DNA of 64,000 nucleotides from Adineta steineri. Taxonomy: Eukaryota; Rotifera; Eurotatoria; Adinetida; Adinetidae. Every line of letters begins with the position of its first letter. Positions within the stretch are counted from its first letter, which is position 1. Below, piece by piece: positions 44,899 through 57,027 of the stretch. Below the pieces are notes generated by a model that made no database searches, had not been told where the DNA came from, and worked only from the letters and a program-made list of their open reading frames with translations. The stretch covers positions 237,082-301,081 of the forward strand of contig CAJNOI010000086.1 of the NCBI GenBank assembly GCA_905250115.1. The letters are read 5' to 3'. The position numbers were made by a program, and so were the translations under genes.

Positions 44899-45642
44899 CG
44901 TGCTTCTTATTTCTTGTTCGTTGTTGTAAAAGACGTTGAACTTTCTAGAATTATGTATACAATAATAATCTATCTTAACTTTTAAATTTGAAATCAAATG
45001 AAAAATTGTAAGAAAGTACGTTGGAACATAGTAACGATGAGTGTGAGTCGTATTTAAGACAAAAAGGTCTATGTATCTACCTAAGAACAAACCTTCAACA
45101 AAATAAAACCCGAAGAACTATATGAAAATGCCTAAAAACACATTTGTTTTTATACTTTACCTACATAGTGGATACCTACTATCTTATCTAGTATATTGTA
45201 AATACTCGTAAAGAAAAAGTAACAAATAGTAAGCATCTCTTACTGCTTTGACAAATAACACTATTCTTATTAGGCTTTTTAGAGGGTTAAAAAAATCTAA
45301 TCGATTACGATAATTAATCGTATATTTTGATAAATTATAAACTTTTTGCAGAGGTTTAGCAGCCGATAAACGCGTCGATTATAGGTTTATGTATCCTTTC
45401 TTCTGTTTTTCTTTTAAGGGATGCAGCTAAACAAATATTTACACTAGGGGTAATGGTATTGCATCGATAAGATTTTTTTTCTTTTTCTTTTTTATTCTGT
45501 GACGAGTTGAGTAAGAGCGTTAATAACACATCGTCATGTCGAAACTTGCGTTCTCATTCAGACATGTTTGATATTTATAAAAAAGTGCTTCTACAAAATA
45601 TTTTTCTTTCACTTAATTTATTTTAGATTTTGTATACAGAGA
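44899..45642. other. Divergent promoter region
   Basis: AT-rich spacer between the TPR gene (minus) and an F-box gene (plus). Nothing specific seen. Confidence 0.4.
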
Positions 45643-46704
45643 ATGTCAGAAATCGATTCTCCTAGCACAATTGAGAATTTTCCAACTGAGTTATGGTGTG
45701 AAGTCTTTCAATTCTTTGATGCAATTGAACTCTATCGTATATTTGACGATTTAAACTCAAAAATAACTTCAATACTTTCTGAAAGTACTCCATTGTATTT
45801 CAAGATTGCAACAACGGAAAGTTATGATTTCTCGTCTTATGTGATTCTTCCAGCAGTTAACAATCGTGCGAATGTCAAATCATTCAAATTCTACGAAGAA
45901 TATCAAATTGAAGAATTCTTTACTCATTGGCCGATTAATACATTCAGCCAACTACGATGTCTTTCACTCGTCTATTCTGGTGCAATGATGAGCGATTGTT
46001 CACTTGTACTCATAGAACAACTGTCAACTTTGCCACATTTTGAGCGTTTATATATTCAAGTGGGATCCATCACTCAACGTGATCAGTATTTGAAACGATT
46101 GCTAGAATTAATCTTCGTTGAGAATGATGGTTTTCATTCTCTTAAACACTTTGTTTTTCAAAGTATTAAAAATTCTCATATGCTCTCATTACCAGCAATA
46201 AAGAAGCGGACAAAACTAGAATTGTTAACTCTACCGTCTCTTAATCGTGACGAACTTGTTCAACTATTGATTCATATACCACACATTAAATCGATTAAAA
46301 CAAATTGGTTATATACGGATTTCTATGAACCAGTAATAATAACAATACCAGCATTAAACTCTACTTTGTTGAACTGTCTTCACTTAAATGTACAGCTAGA
46401 CGAACAATGGACTTTTGAAGATGTTGAGTTTTTACTGCAACAAGTTCCAAATGTAAATCGATTGAAACTCACATGTAGCATTGAGCTTATTAATGGAATC
46501 AAATGGGAAAGGTTATTAGTTGTAAAATGTTCTAAACTACGAATATTGGAAATAGTTTTTTGTTCTGATCAATGGCATATTAATCCTCCGTCGATATTTA
46601 CTGAACTGCAGAATACTTTCTCAACAAGGTTTTGGCAAGCACAAAACGTTCAATTTGAGCATAAAGAGGAAATTCGTCGTTGGATAGTTCGATTTAATAT
46701 ATGA
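45643..46704 (+). CDS. F-box protein with degenerate leucine-rich repeats
   Basis: A single exon of 353 residues from the ATG at 45643. The frame is open up to 45568, but that leader is hydrophobic, unlike family members, and MSEID puts the F-box (IENFPTELWCEVFQFFDAIEL, about residues 9-29) at the usual N-terminal place. Leucine-rich repeat-like strands follow (LRCLSLVYSG, FERLYIQVGS, LKHFVFQSIK, LELLTLPSLN). AATAAA at about 46747-46752 may be the polyadenylation signal. The gene ends only 61 bp from the oppositely oriented F-box gene. Confidence 0.85.
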   Translation: MSEIDSPSTIENFPTELWCEVFQFFDAIELYRIFDDLNSKITSILSESTPLYFKIATTESYDFSSYVILPAVNNRANVKSFKFYEEYQIEEFFTHWPINTFSQLRCLSLVYSGAMMSDCSLVLIEQLSTLPHFERLYIQVGSITQRDQYLKRLLELIFVENDGFHSLKHFVFQSIKNSHMLSLPAIKKRTKLELLTLPSLNRDELVQLLIHIPHIKSIKTNWLYTDFYEPVIITIPALNSTLLNCLHLNVQLDEQWTFEDVEFLLQQVPNVNRLKLTCSIELINGIKWERLLVVKCSKLRILEIVFCSDQWHINPPSIFTELQNTFSTRFWQAQNVQFEHKEEIRRWIVRFNI

Positions 46705-46765
46705 AAAGCAATTTTAGTTCTATTATAATTTCTATTGCTTGTCAAAAATAAATAAATAATCAACT

Positions 46766-48535
46766 TTAACGAATCCACAATAGAATATCATGAACGTAAT
46801 ATGTATCTCTGGTGATTGTGCATGTTGATGGTAAATGCTGTCTCAACCATTCTAGAAGTTCATCTTCTGTCGAAAGATCCTCTTCCTCGTTCCAATTATC
46901 ATCTTCACAGTGAACATTCAAAGCTTGAAGATTTGACATCGTATTTACAAGATAAAGTATATTTGTTCGATTAAGGACTTTAATGTGAAGCATTTTACAT
47001 TGAACACCTAGTGGTGAACGACTTAGCGTAGTACATTGATGAGCGTCGAAGCAACGCAAATGATCACGATCGGCATATCCCTGCAAATTCAATTCATAAA
47101 CCGATGCACTTGTATTTTCGATTGGTGGTACTTGTGAAAATGATGTCATCCAGGGACCAAAAACTAATGAATGTAGACGTGGTGCTTGATCGAGTAAGAG
47201 TTGTAACTGTGGTATCACACTATCATTATCATCCTCAACTTTCACATACATTGATAGCAGATGGTCGAATTTTGAGATAATTGTTAAAAATCGATCATCA
47301 AACGGAAGCGATATAGAAAGTTTATGGATATTAGGAAAATGAATTTGAGACATAGCTAGGTCTGCAAACAGGTGAGGCTCATAACTCAGATAATTCACAC
47401 AATCATATGCCCAATAATCATTATCACTAGGAGCAGTCGATTTCAATGAAATATAAGGACTATGAGCATAAAAATGTTTGAAAGCATAGGGTAGAGTATA
47501 TAGAAAACTGTAATTAATATCATTTTGTGATTGTCCATAACATCGAACAAACCATTTATGTTCAACAAGCCAAAATCGAGTTCGAAATGAATCAAGTAAT
47601 TCATTTATTTGATTCTCTAGTGGTTCATTATCACGAACTTCATTTCTCATTTTTAATTGAAATATTTTAAGTTTTGGTAAATATGTAGTAATTATTCGTT
47701 CCCATTGGGATCCACTAATAGATATATCCCATGTTTCGATTTTCAAGTGACATAAATTGAGTAGATGTTGAAAAAGGTTCTGCAATAGATTTATTGAGCT
47801 TTTCAGTGAAAGATTTATTTTAGTAATTGCTATATTCGAAGATATGAGCTCTGAATCACTCGTTCTATCATCAAGTTTAATTGACAGATATCGAAGGCGA
47901 GGTGTGTATTGCAACAGATGATCGAATTCATTCAGGTTACAATCAGCATATTCAACAGTAAGATATTCGAGAGATACCGAGGTAACTGAAGGAGCAGGAA
48001 CGTATCCCTCATAAGCATAATTGATACCTAAATGGCAATGCGTTAATTTTGGTAGATTCCAAATATGATTAACAATACGTCCAGCATTATCTTGATCGGA
48101 TGAAATAAAGCATGCATTGAAGTTGAGATGAATAAGATATGGAAGGTGACATAGTTCAACAACTATGCTATTTAGGATCTTTTCAGAACGAAGATGACAC
48201 AAAGAAATTGATCGTAAAGATGAAAATTGACGAAGAAGAAAACCATGAGTGAAGAAAAGATTAGTTTGATGTGGGGTATAATTGTTGTCTGATAATCTCA
48301 GCGAGATTACTCGATCAATAATCGACGGAAGATGATTTCGACAAATCGCATCAAAATCGGTTTTTGATATAGATCGAAAATCCAGACGATATGCAGAAAA
48401 ACGGTTGAGAAGCAGAGTATCAAAACGTGTATTGAGCCCAAAAAATGCATGAAAAACATGAACAGTGCTCAGAAACTCAAATAAATCAAGTAACAATTCG
48501 TTAGCCAACGATTCTAAACTAGCTTTACTTGCCAT
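46766..48535 (-). CDS. F-box/leucine-rich-repeat protein
   Basis: A single exon of 589 residues. The F-box is at about 7-30 (LESLANELLLDLFEFLSTVH). About ten degenerate leucine-rich repeats follow (LRSISLCHLR, LTHCHLGINY, LRYLSIKLDD, LKIFQLKMRN, IHKLSISLPF, LHSLVFGPWM). It is a likely substrate adaptor for an SCF ubiquitin ligase. It has no intron, although the related gene at 40302 has one near the middle. Its sequence is less AT-biased than its neighbours. It faces the gene at 45643 tail to tail. Confidence 0.85.
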   Translation of the reverse strand: MASKASLESLANELLLDLFEFLSTVHVFHAFFGLNTRFDTLLLNRFSAYRLDFRSISKTDFDAICRNHLPSIIDRVISLRLSDNNYTPHQTNLFFTHGFLLRQFSSLRSISLCHLRSEKILNSIVVELCHLPYLIHLNFNACFISSDQDNAGRIVNHIWNLPKLTHCHLGINYAYEGYVPAPSVTSVSLEYLTVEYADCNLNEFDHLLQYTPRLRYLSIKLDDRTSDSELISSNIAITKINLSLKSSINLLQNLFQHLLNLCHLKIETWDISISGSQWERIITTYLPKLKIFQLKMRNEVRDNEPLENQINELLDSFRTRFWLVEHKWFVRCYGQSQNDINYSFLYTLPYAFKHFYAHSPYISLKSTAPSDNDYWAYDCVNYLSYEPHLFADLAMSQIHFPNIHKLSISLPFDDRFLTIISKFDHLLSMYVKVEDDNDSVIPQLQLLLDQAPRLHSLVFGPWMTSFSQVPPIENTSASVYELNLQGYADRDHLRCFDAHQCTTLSRSPLGVQCKMLHIKVLNRTNILYLVNTMSNLQALNVHCEDDNWNEEEDLSTEDELLEWLRQHLPSTCTITRDTYYVHDILLWIR

Positions 48536-49222
48536 ATAATTGTAACTGAGTCAATAATAAACTAAAAGAGACTGCAGTAAAGAAAGAAAAACAACATATA
48601 TTGTTATCACCGTTGTTTTTCATCTTTCTCCTTCTTTTAGTGTCGTATTTTTTTCATATTTATAATCATTACTCCATGATTTCGTTATCTTTGTTGAATT
48701 TAGCGCAAAGATAGAACTCATTAAAAGAATATATGAATTTTTTAAACTAAAATCAACCAACAATATTGAGTAAGAAGACACTAATGCTCAGAGTATGGGT
48801 GTGAGTATTATATTCATCGTAGGGGTGTCACTTTAACTTTAACTTTATTAGTTAAAGTNNNNNNNNNNCATATATTCTTATTACATGTCATTCCTACAAG
48901 AGAAAAATAGAATGAAAACTAAAAGCAACAGTTTTATTAGAAGCACTTTTTTTTATTTATTTTTTGAGAGTGTGGGTGTACGATACATATAATATTGTTC
49001 ATTAGAAGACTCATACAAATGTCAACTAATAAAAACAAAAGCAATTTCAATAGACATCTTAGACAAACATGGTTAACAAGAAAAATATAAGTACTCAACA
49101 TACCACAAGTATATTTCATTGTTAAAAATAGCTCCGATTATATAAAGCGTCTATATAATAAAAGACTTTAATTAAAATATTTTATCCGCATTAAAAAAAT
49201 CTTTCCATCAACTTCATTCAGA
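48536..49222. other. Intergenic with assembly gap (N at 48859-48868)
   Basis: Ten Ns at 48859-48868 sit beside an ACTTTAACTTTA...TTAAAGT fold-back. Two single TGTGGG-type arms (about 48790-48806 and 48964-48981) point the same way. The gap may hide repeated hairpin sequence. Confidence 0.55.
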
Positions 49223-50167
49223 ATGAATTCATCGACAAGACAAGTACCAAATATTATCGTCGATTCATCGATTATAATTTTAGCTTCAATTAAGATCTGT
49301 ATTTCAGCAAGTCTATTTGGATTCATTACTTATCATACAATAATATCAAAAAATTCTCCACATCGAGTAGCACTTCTTTTAACTGCTAATGTTTATTTAT
49401 CTTTGCTACTTTCCTCAATATTATTTCTTGAAGAATATATATGGATTTTATTAGGACATAAATATTCATTAGCATCTTTAGACAATGGAATACTTTGTCA
49501 AATTCGTATCTATCTTCAATATGTATTAGTAAGTGCAATATGTTATTCAAATGCATTACAAGCAATCTATCGTTTATGTCGAATTATTTTCTATACCAAA
49601 AAATCATATCAATCTTTTCAACTTTATCAAATATTAATTATTATTCAATGGATTTTATGTTTTTTAATTATCATTCCTAATCTTTGTTTCGGTGATTTTA
49701 AATATTCAATTAATGATTATAGTTGTCAACTTGATTACACAAACTATCGAGGTGTTTTCATGATGGGTACTTTATCTTTTAGTATACCAATGACTATAAT
49801 TGTTGGATGTAATATCTATACAATTAAAAAAATGCGAAGAAGAAACAATAATGATATTGAAGTAATGACACAACTTCAACGAATGATTGTACAACGTGAT
49901 TTAGTTGTACTTTTTAGACTTTTAATTCTACTTGGAATATTAATGACTTTTGGTATTATTCCCGTAATGATTATTTTAATAAATATTTTCACTGGACTTG
50001 TTCCATGGTGGTCATCACAAATTCAATGGCTTGTGTTTAATATATTAACAACTATTGTTAGTATTGTTTTAATAATAATATCTCCTCATGTTCATAATTT
50101 ATGGAAAAGAAAGCCTTCTCATCTGAATTGTCGTCGTCATGCTGTTGTAAAACATGTTGTTATTTAA
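49223..50167 (+). CDS. Divergent rhodopsin-like 7TM receptor
   Basis: A single exon of 314 residues with seven hydrophobic segments. TM3 ends ALQAIYRLCRIIFY, where YRLCR replaces the DRY box. Cysteines lie before TM3 (ILCQI) and in outer loop 2 (YSCQL). The third inner loop is basic (IKKMRRRNNNDIEV), and TM6 and TM7 lack the usual CWxP and NPxxY. The C-terminal tail is His/Arg-rich. A shadow ORF lies at 49495-49680. The ligand is unknown. Confidence 0.85.
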   Translation: MNSSTRQVPNIIVDSSIIILASIKICISASLFGFITYHTIISKNSPHRVALLLTANVYLSLLLSSILFLEEYIWILLGHKYSLASLDNGILCQIRIYLQYVLVSAICYSNALQAIYRLCRIIFYTKKSYQSFQLYQILIIIQWILCFLIIIPNLCFGDFKYSINDYSCQLDYTNYRGVFMMGTLSFSIPMTIIVGCNIYTIKKMRRRNNNDIEVMTQLQRMIVQRDLVVLFRLLILLGILMTFGIIPVMIILINIFTGLVPWWSSQIQWLVFNILTTIVSIVLIIISPHVHNLWKRKPSHLNCRRHAVVKHVVI

Positions 50168-50373
50168 CTTCATTGATGTATATTGTTTTAAAACAGTATT
50201 GATCAATTATTTACATCATATAAAAGATATTCAAATTAATATTTCCTGTCATAGTCTATTATAACGAAAAAAAACTTCATAGTATACATGTAATCATTTA
50301 CTTTTCTTCTTTATTTTTCTATAATAAAAAAAAGAAAAAAAAACATCACGTCATTTTCTTTTTCTTTGAAAGA

Positions 50374-50428
50374 AGAGTGTGGGTGTAATTGAGTGATTAT
50401 AATATCTAGATCCACACTCACCCTCCAG
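50374..50428. repeat. TGTGGG-type fold-back hairpin
   Basis: GAGTGTGGGTGTAATTG...ATATCTAGATCCACACTCACCCTC. Confidence 0.7.
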
Positions 50429-50894
50429 ATAGAATGAAAGTTGATTTAAAAATAGAAAAATTATACCACACATAATACAAAGTTGGAAATCTTGTCTATT
50501 AATAACCAAGCAGCAACAGAAAATGTTCGATCAAACATCACGTATAAAATAAATCTAATTAAAAAACATATTAAGAGCTCTATGTTTTTTATAATATTTT
50601 TGTTGGTTATATAATTAGTGCCTCATACAAAATATTGTGTCTTTTCTACGTTTGATATATCTGTTTTTTTTGGCATACAGAAATGCTTATGTCGATAAAA
50701 ATACCAATTATTCTCTTAAGGTATTTTTCTATATGAAATAGTTGAAAGGCCTTTTCAGTACAAGTATAATAAGGCAAAAAGGAAAGATGAAAAAATACAT
50801 CGTATTTGATAAAATATAATAAATTCCGAAATATGGGTAGTATTTGTACTTGTAAACAATTCATTTATACAGAAAAACGAATCCTATACTTTTT

Positions 50895-50960
50895 CTTGAG
50901 GGTGTGGGTATGGGTCTAGTGATGAGATGATAAAAACACTTATCTCCACACCCACCCTAG
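50895..50960. repeat. TGTGGG-type fold-back hairpin
   Basis: CTTGAGGGTGTGGGTATGGG, a loop with GATGAGATGATAA, then CTCCACACCCACCCTAG. A well-preserved member. Confidence 0.8.
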
Positions 50961-51403
50961 TTTCTTGATATGATCAATTTTTTGAGAATTTATTTTCAAA
51001 AAAATGTTTGGTCGACGAAAAAATGTAAGACCAAAACTATAGTTATCATTTCATCACTTTTCGACGAAAAGAGAATTCGTCATATCAAAGTCTTTGCAAT
51101 ACTGATAAGAAATAGTTAACAACAACAAGCGTGGTTTTATCATATATTGACTATGTCTAGCTACTAGTTCTATCTTCATATAAAAACTTTCATTTATATA
51201 CAGCATAGCATTCTTTTCAAAAGAAAAATATAGCAACAAGTAAAAACTATAGTCTACAATACTCTTCATTGACCATATCGATATTCAATAGGTGTATTCA
51301 TGCAATTACTTTGCTTTTACAATAAAACTACGACAGTTTTTAGTTTCATCTATATCTCTTGTTTTAACTATTCTACTAATTTCTCTAGATTCAAAATTTG
51401 GAA

Positions 51404-53036
51404 ATGTCCAAAGCAAAACGAGAAGTAGTTCTTGATGTTAATGATTTATCCGAAATGGGTACTTCTCTGGAAGAAGAAAATGATGCACCACCAAAACAAT
51501 TACCAAAGCCATTAGCTGAATTGAAAGAATATGTTGATTCTAAATTCTGCTACTATTCACAACCTGTAGGAGAATCTGAAATCATCAGTGTTGAGCCAAA
51601 GATTGCTTATCAGTGTTCTATGAAAATACTTGTAGAATCAAGAAAGTTACGTATGAAAACACAACCGTATCCATGGAAAACTGAAAGGGTTTTGGGAAGC
51701 CGTGCACTGGGTGAGTACTACAATATGAATTTTTTTATTTAGTTATTACTTCTTAGTACATAATTGAATACTTGAAAGTAATCCTACAGATACATACGGA
51801 TCAGTAGAAACCAATATTCTACTTTTGCAGCACATAATGAAGCGAATGCCTGATCACCGTGACCTGCATCCAGTTTTTGCGAACATTTTTATTTGACACT
51901 TATTCGTAGTAGTGATCATATCAATTTAAATTTTATGCTTTCTCAGAAATTCTGATAAAAACACATTTGAATTAGTGAATCTTAGTATTCGATTATGTTT
52001 CATTCGTTTTCTGAGGTTTTTACAGTAAGAGTTTTCTATTCCTCCTATATCAACCCACACCCTAATAAAACTATTTCCATAAGAGAAAATGAAATATTCT
52101 TTGATTTATATACATATATTTTGTATAGGTCGCCTTACCGAGGACACGGAAATAACTGGCGAAGCCATCGGAAATCTATGGACTGATTATTCTGTCCCTG
52201 TGCCGTCCACTGATAAATCTAAACAAGTTTTTGCTTTATCTGAAAGTACAAGCTACAGCAGATGTAGTAATTGTCGAGCAAAATGCATTGTTTCATGTTC
52301 ATCCTGTAGTGGTAGCGGTGGAAATTCTTCGTAGTATGCTTAACAAGATTTATTTAACTAATAACTAGATCATATATTATATTTTTTAGTGGTGATAATG
52401 ACTTAAAATGCACTGGTTGTAAAGGTTCAGGTAAAATGAGGTGCCCTAAATGCCGTGGTAATGGAGGATTTCGCCATGTGCCAACATTGACAGTTAAATG
52501 GTTTACATGTCAAACTTTATGGTTTTATCAAAATTCCTTTTTACATGAGAAAAAAATTCGTAAGGGAGAACGAACATGTATTTGGTCGGTAAATCACATT
52601 CCGTGGTCAAAATCATCATCAATAGAAGCATGTATTCAGACAATACATGACGACACTCCGGATATTCCTTTAAAAGCAAATATTATCAGAGATTATTATG
52701 AAAAACAATTTAATCCAATGCAATATAAAGATAATGAAATGCGACGATTAGATTTTTCTGTAGAACGAATGAATTTTGAAGAAGTTTGTTATACAATGGG
52801 AGAAAGTCATGTCAATAAACGAGAGCCAACATTAGGTACGAATTTTTGCATCTTTGTATTTGTTTCCTATAAAACTAATTCTATTTTTCACTTATGTAGA
52901 CAACACTTTTCGATTCTGTCGATATCCTGTGTTTGGTGAACAAACTGCTATCTACGAAAATGATTATCCATACAACTGTTGTGGCTGTTTTGGAGGAAAA
53001 ACAGCCTGGTATGCACCCTGTTGTACAATTCTATAA
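51404..53036 (+). CDS. SSUH2: SSUH2-like protein (four exons)
   Basis: Exons 51404-51710, 52129-52330, 52390-52835 and 52900-53036 join in phase with GT..AG introns to give 363 residues, close to the vertebrate length. Residues 1-100 match the family N-terminus (LKEYVDSKFCYYSQPVG). A cysteine-rich DnaJ-type zinc module follows with four CxxCxGxG-like repeats (CSSCSGSGG, CTGCKGSGK, CPKCRGNGG). A C-terminal domain ends in CCGCFGGKTAWYAP. SSUH2 homologues have been linked to odontogenesis in vertebrates and to splicing suppression (ssu-2) in nematodes; the biochemical role is unclear. Intron 1 (418 nt) contains a single CCCACACCC arm near 52054. Confidence 0.85.
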
Positions 53037-53310
53037 GGGTATACGATGACGAAAATTATATCGATATTTTTTTTGTAATGTTCCTGCTAGATATTAGATA
53101 TTTAATTGAATATTTAGCACTGATTATACCAATGACATAAAAATCATAGGTTGAAATCTATTTACTTTTTACTTGAAAACTTTACCTAAAGTGGGTAAAC
53201 ATGTACGTGGGTATCATTTTCATTCCAAACCCATAATCTTCGTATGAAAAGGTTCATACTAAATATAGAAGTAAATCATGTCAATACTGTTCAAATTGTT
53301 TCTTAGTTCG

Positions 53311-54219
53311 TTATAAATGTGGTTGTGCGTTGACAAATTGTACAAGTGGTTGAACCTGATTCACTCGACATAGATATGCACGCAATCGCATTTGGACATT
53401 TTTAGTTAATAGAAGAGCAATGAGCATGACGATACTTTGACCTAACGTCATGAACACAACACTTATATGATAACTAAATGTTGGTATTGTTTGAGTAACT
53501 TGAGCATACAAGAAGAAAGCAATATAAGGTGAACCAAGTAAAAGTAAAGTGAGAATTGGTATAGATATTCGGACAAGTGTACGCATCTCCTTATGAAATC
53601 GATGTTGTGTTACTAAATTTTGTCGAGCAGTCAAAGTAGTACGACGAACATGAACAATAATCTTCCAATAGATTAGAGAAAGAAGAAATAAAGGAAGAAT
53701 ATAGATCCAAATAGCGACATACAAAATTCCATGCCAATCTAATAATGATAGTTCACATATGGAATCAACCGAATCCGATAAGATTTTTCCGCTGAGTAAA
53801 ATCGGTAAGGCAAAACCAAATGATACAATCCATTGAATAGCTGATAGAGGTATGAATATAAATGATGATTGTAAGCGTCGACGATTCACAAATACAGTGA
53901 TAAACAATCGATGAAGAGCTTGAACAAGAATAGAATGATAAATCAAACCTGCACCTGAATACATCAGATATGCGCGAATGACACAAAGAGAATCAGATCC
54001 ACTTTCCTCATCGACAAACATATAAATACCTTGACTCGCAGTTGTCATGTTAGCCACCAAGCCGGCACATACTGTATTCATTACTAATAAAACTGATAGT
54101 GTTCTACATGATCGATTATAACAAACAATAATTACAAAGATCATGCCATTAATAATACCTATCAAACTGAATGACACTATTAATAACTTGCTTACCAAAT
54201 ACAACCATATCATCATCAC
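53311..54219 (-). CDS. Divergent rhodopsin-like 7TM receptor
   Basis: A single exon of 302 residues with seven hydrophobic segments. TM3 ends ILVQALHRLFITVF, with HRL in place of DRY. Outer-loop cysteines (SLCVI, SICEL) could pair. The third inner loop is VRRTTLTARQNLVTQHRFHKEM. TM6 has LLLLGSPYIAFFLY, and TM7 ends before a short cytosolic helix (QMRLRAYLCRV). It belongs to the same divergent receptor set as the gene at 49223, lying in the opposite orientation with SSUH2 between them. Confidence 0.85.
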   Translation of the reverse strand: MMMIWLYLVSKLLIVSFSLIGIINGMIFVIIVCYNRSCRTLSVLLVMNTVCAGLVANMTTASQGIYMFVDEESGSDSLCVIRAYLMYSGAGLIYHSILVQALHRLFITVFVNRRRLQSSFIFIPLSAIQWIVSFGFALPILLSGKILSDSVDSICELSLLDWHGILYVAIWIYILPLFLLSLIYWKIIVHVRRTTLTARQNLVTQHRFHKEMRTLVRISIPILTLLLLGSPYIAFFLYAQVTQTIPTFSYHISVVFMTLGQSIVMLIALLLTKNVQMRLRAYLCRVNQVQPLVQFVNAQPHL

Positions 54220-55213
54220 ACTTTTTCTTTTTTGAATTCTGTAAAAAAAGATTGTGCTATATAAGAGCTGATAAAAATAGTAATTTTCTATTTAAGATAT
54301 TGTTCATCGAGGAAAAAAAAGAACTTAGCGATGAAATAGAGAAAATGATGGTGCGCTATTATTCTTTTTAATTTTCTCCTGTTCTTTCTATTCGATGGTG
54401 TTAATTTATATTTTTAATTTAATGTTGTGCATGCATATTGAGTGAAGAGTCTAATTAAAAAGTTTTAATCATGTAGAAATATTTTCATGCAACAAGAAGC
54501 ATTTTTTTCCGTCAACAAAATAAAAAAGAAACAAAACAGAATATTGTCAATTTAGTCATTATTAAATACTAGTGCATCCGGAAAAAGTATTATCTATCCT
54601 GTTGTGATTTCATCTTAATGAAGATGCACTGTATAAGAAGATTTGAGAGTCAATACTTAGTGATCTTTCAAAGCAAAGATAAATACGCGAACAGTAAGAA
54701 AATGAGAATGACTGTGTTATCTCTAAAGTGCACCGATTTATTTTATATTATTATCTTGAACTCCAAGAATGATAGGTGTCTAGAAGAATTTGAATAATAT
54801 GAAGTAAATGATCAGCAATAGAAATGAAATGAACGATAGATCTATCTTATAATTTTATTTTGTAATATATTCGTTAAGTGTTCTATTCCATGATCTCCAG
54901 TTTCATTGTGACTAACATCAAATGTGAATAGTTACTGAAAGAGCAGTTGATAGAGAAAAAATAAAGGCACTGTATCGTCTAACAAGATGAAAAATAAAGC
55001 CATTAATTAAACAAAAAAAAAAGTTCCACTATGACTGCATTTTCTTCAGATATATAATGAAGATGACGTGTTCGAGTGAGTGGGTTTAGCTGTGGATATA
55101 ATGTTAAACCCACACCCACACCCACCCTCGATCTTAAAATATTTATTTATTCTTGTAATTTAGTACATATATTATCAAATATATATGAAATATAAAAAAT
55201 GTTCTTTAGCGAT
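54220..55213. other. Intergenic with one hairpin
   Basis: AT-rich; hairpin at 55074-55131; AATAAA on the minus strand at 55142-55147 is a likely polyadenylation signal for eIF4A. Confidence 0.5.
55074..55131. repeat. TGTGGG-type fold-back hairpin
   Basis: GAGTGAGTGGGTTTAGCTGTGG on the left, and AACCCACACCCACACCCACC on the right. Confidence 0.7.
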
Positions 55214-57027
55214 TTATAGAAAATCGGCTACATTCATCGGCATCTCTTGTATACGAGTATTGTAGAATTGTTCGATGTCACGTAATACTGATCGATCTTC
55301 CTCGGTAACAAAATTGATGGCAACACCACGACGACCAAATCGACCACCGCGACCAATACTTTAAAATAAAATAAAGAAAATTTTTTTATATTAAATATTC
55401 AAATGTAAACTGACCGATGAATGTAATTTTCACGATTGTTTGGTAAATCATAATTAATGACAATATTGACTTGTTGAACATCGATACCACGTGCTAACAA
55501 ATCGGTTGCAATTAATATTCGACTGGAACCAGAACGAAATTCTTTCATAATAGTTTCACGATCTTTCTGATCCATATTACCACACTAAATCGATGATTAA
55601 TTATTTCTATCTGATGTAACAAACAAACTTACCATAGCTGAAACAGTAAAATCGCGTGCGCTTAATTTTTCCGTTAAAAATTCGACTTTTCGACGGGTGT
55701 TGCAAAAGATAACAGCCTTTGTAATCGACATTGTCTCATAAAGATCACAAAGTGTATCCAATTTATTATTCTGAATATAAATAAATTATTCATGATAAGT
55801 TTAGATGATTATTAAATACTTACTTCACGTTCTACATTAATATAAAATTGTCGAATACCTTCGAGTGTCAATTCTTCTTTTTTAACAAGAATTTTAATTG
55901 GATTCTCCATGAATCGTTTTGTTACATTAAGAATCTCGGTGGCCATAGTAGCCGATATAAGAATAGTCTAACGAAAAAAACAAATCATCTTAAAGACAAA
56001 GTAAGCATTTTTATTCCTACTTGAATATCTTCTGGCATCATCACGAAGATATTATAAATTTGTTCTTTAAAACCTTCTTTAAGCATTTCATCAGCTTCGT
56101 CTAATACAAGCATTTTGATATTTTTACGACCTGAAGAAATTTATTATCAAAAATTCAAAAAATAGATGTCAAATATTAACAACTTACGAAGAATCGATCG
56201 ACTTAGCATGTCATGGACACGACCTGGTGTACCAACAACAATCTGTACACCTGATTCAAGTCGCTTCATATCATCTTGAACCTTGGTACCTCCAACACAA
56301 GCATAACATGTTACACCCATGTAATCACCAAGTGCTAACACGACTTTTTGTATCTATAGAATACGACAAAATTGTTTTTTTTTCTTTTCGTTAAATTGCA
56401 CATCTCTAAATTATACCTGTTGAGCCAATTCACGTGTAGGAGCCAAAATAAGTGCTTGAGTTTCTTTGAAATTTATATCGATGCGTTGTAAAATCGAAAT
56501 ACTGAATGTAGCCGTTTTGCCCGTACCTGATTGTGCTTGAGCTATGACATCATGTCCTGAGAAAAATTTTGATAGTAATTAATTCTGTTTTCTATCAAAT
56601 CTTAAAATTTACCTAATATACATGGCTTTATTGCTCGCTGCTGAATAGCAGATGGTTGTTCAAAACCGTAACCATAAATACCACGTAGAAGTGGTTCATG
56701 TAAATTCATCTCATCGAATTTCTCAACCATTTCTGTCCAATTGCTCTCGATTGTTCCATCTTGAACGAAAAAAAATGTTCATGAGAATATTTTGTTAGAT
56801 ATACATACCGACTCCCACCGAAGGAACATCCTCATCTGAATGCCCATTGGCATTATTCCTAGAATAGAAATTCATATGCATTACAAATCATGCTGAAGTC
56901 AAAGTTTTTTAATGCAAAAGGAGATTCATCTCTTATGGGAAAAAATGATCGTTTGTATTCTGACTTACTCGAGCGGAGCTTTTGTTCTATATGCGTTTGC
57001 TTTTGTATTTGTTTGAATATCGCTCAT
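55214..57027 (-). CDS. eIF4A: Eukaryotic initiation factor 4A, DEAD-box RNA helicase
   Basis: Ten exons (56969-57027, 56809-56858, 56612-56759, 56417-56556, 56188-56353, 56021-56130, 55824-55967, 55634-55770, 55415-55584, 55214-55358) join in phase to 422 residues, close to the usual ~410. All core motifs are visible: Q motif [13 protein letters not shown], motif I AQSGTGKT, motif Ia [18 protein letters not shown] as [11 protein letters not shown], and the C-terminal [13 protein letters not shown] (motif VI). It unwinds mRNA 5' leaders as part of eIF4F. The short acidic/polar N-terminal extension is the only variable part. The gene is more intron-rich than its neighbours, as expected for an old housekeeping gene. 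Confidence 0.95.

Larger units (their letters stand above)
50168..51403. other. Intergenic with two hairpins
   Basis: Hairpins at 50374-50428 and 50895-50960; otherwise AT-rich with no supported gene (minus-strand ORFs 50646-50864 and 51054-51269 lack domains). Confidence 0.5.
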
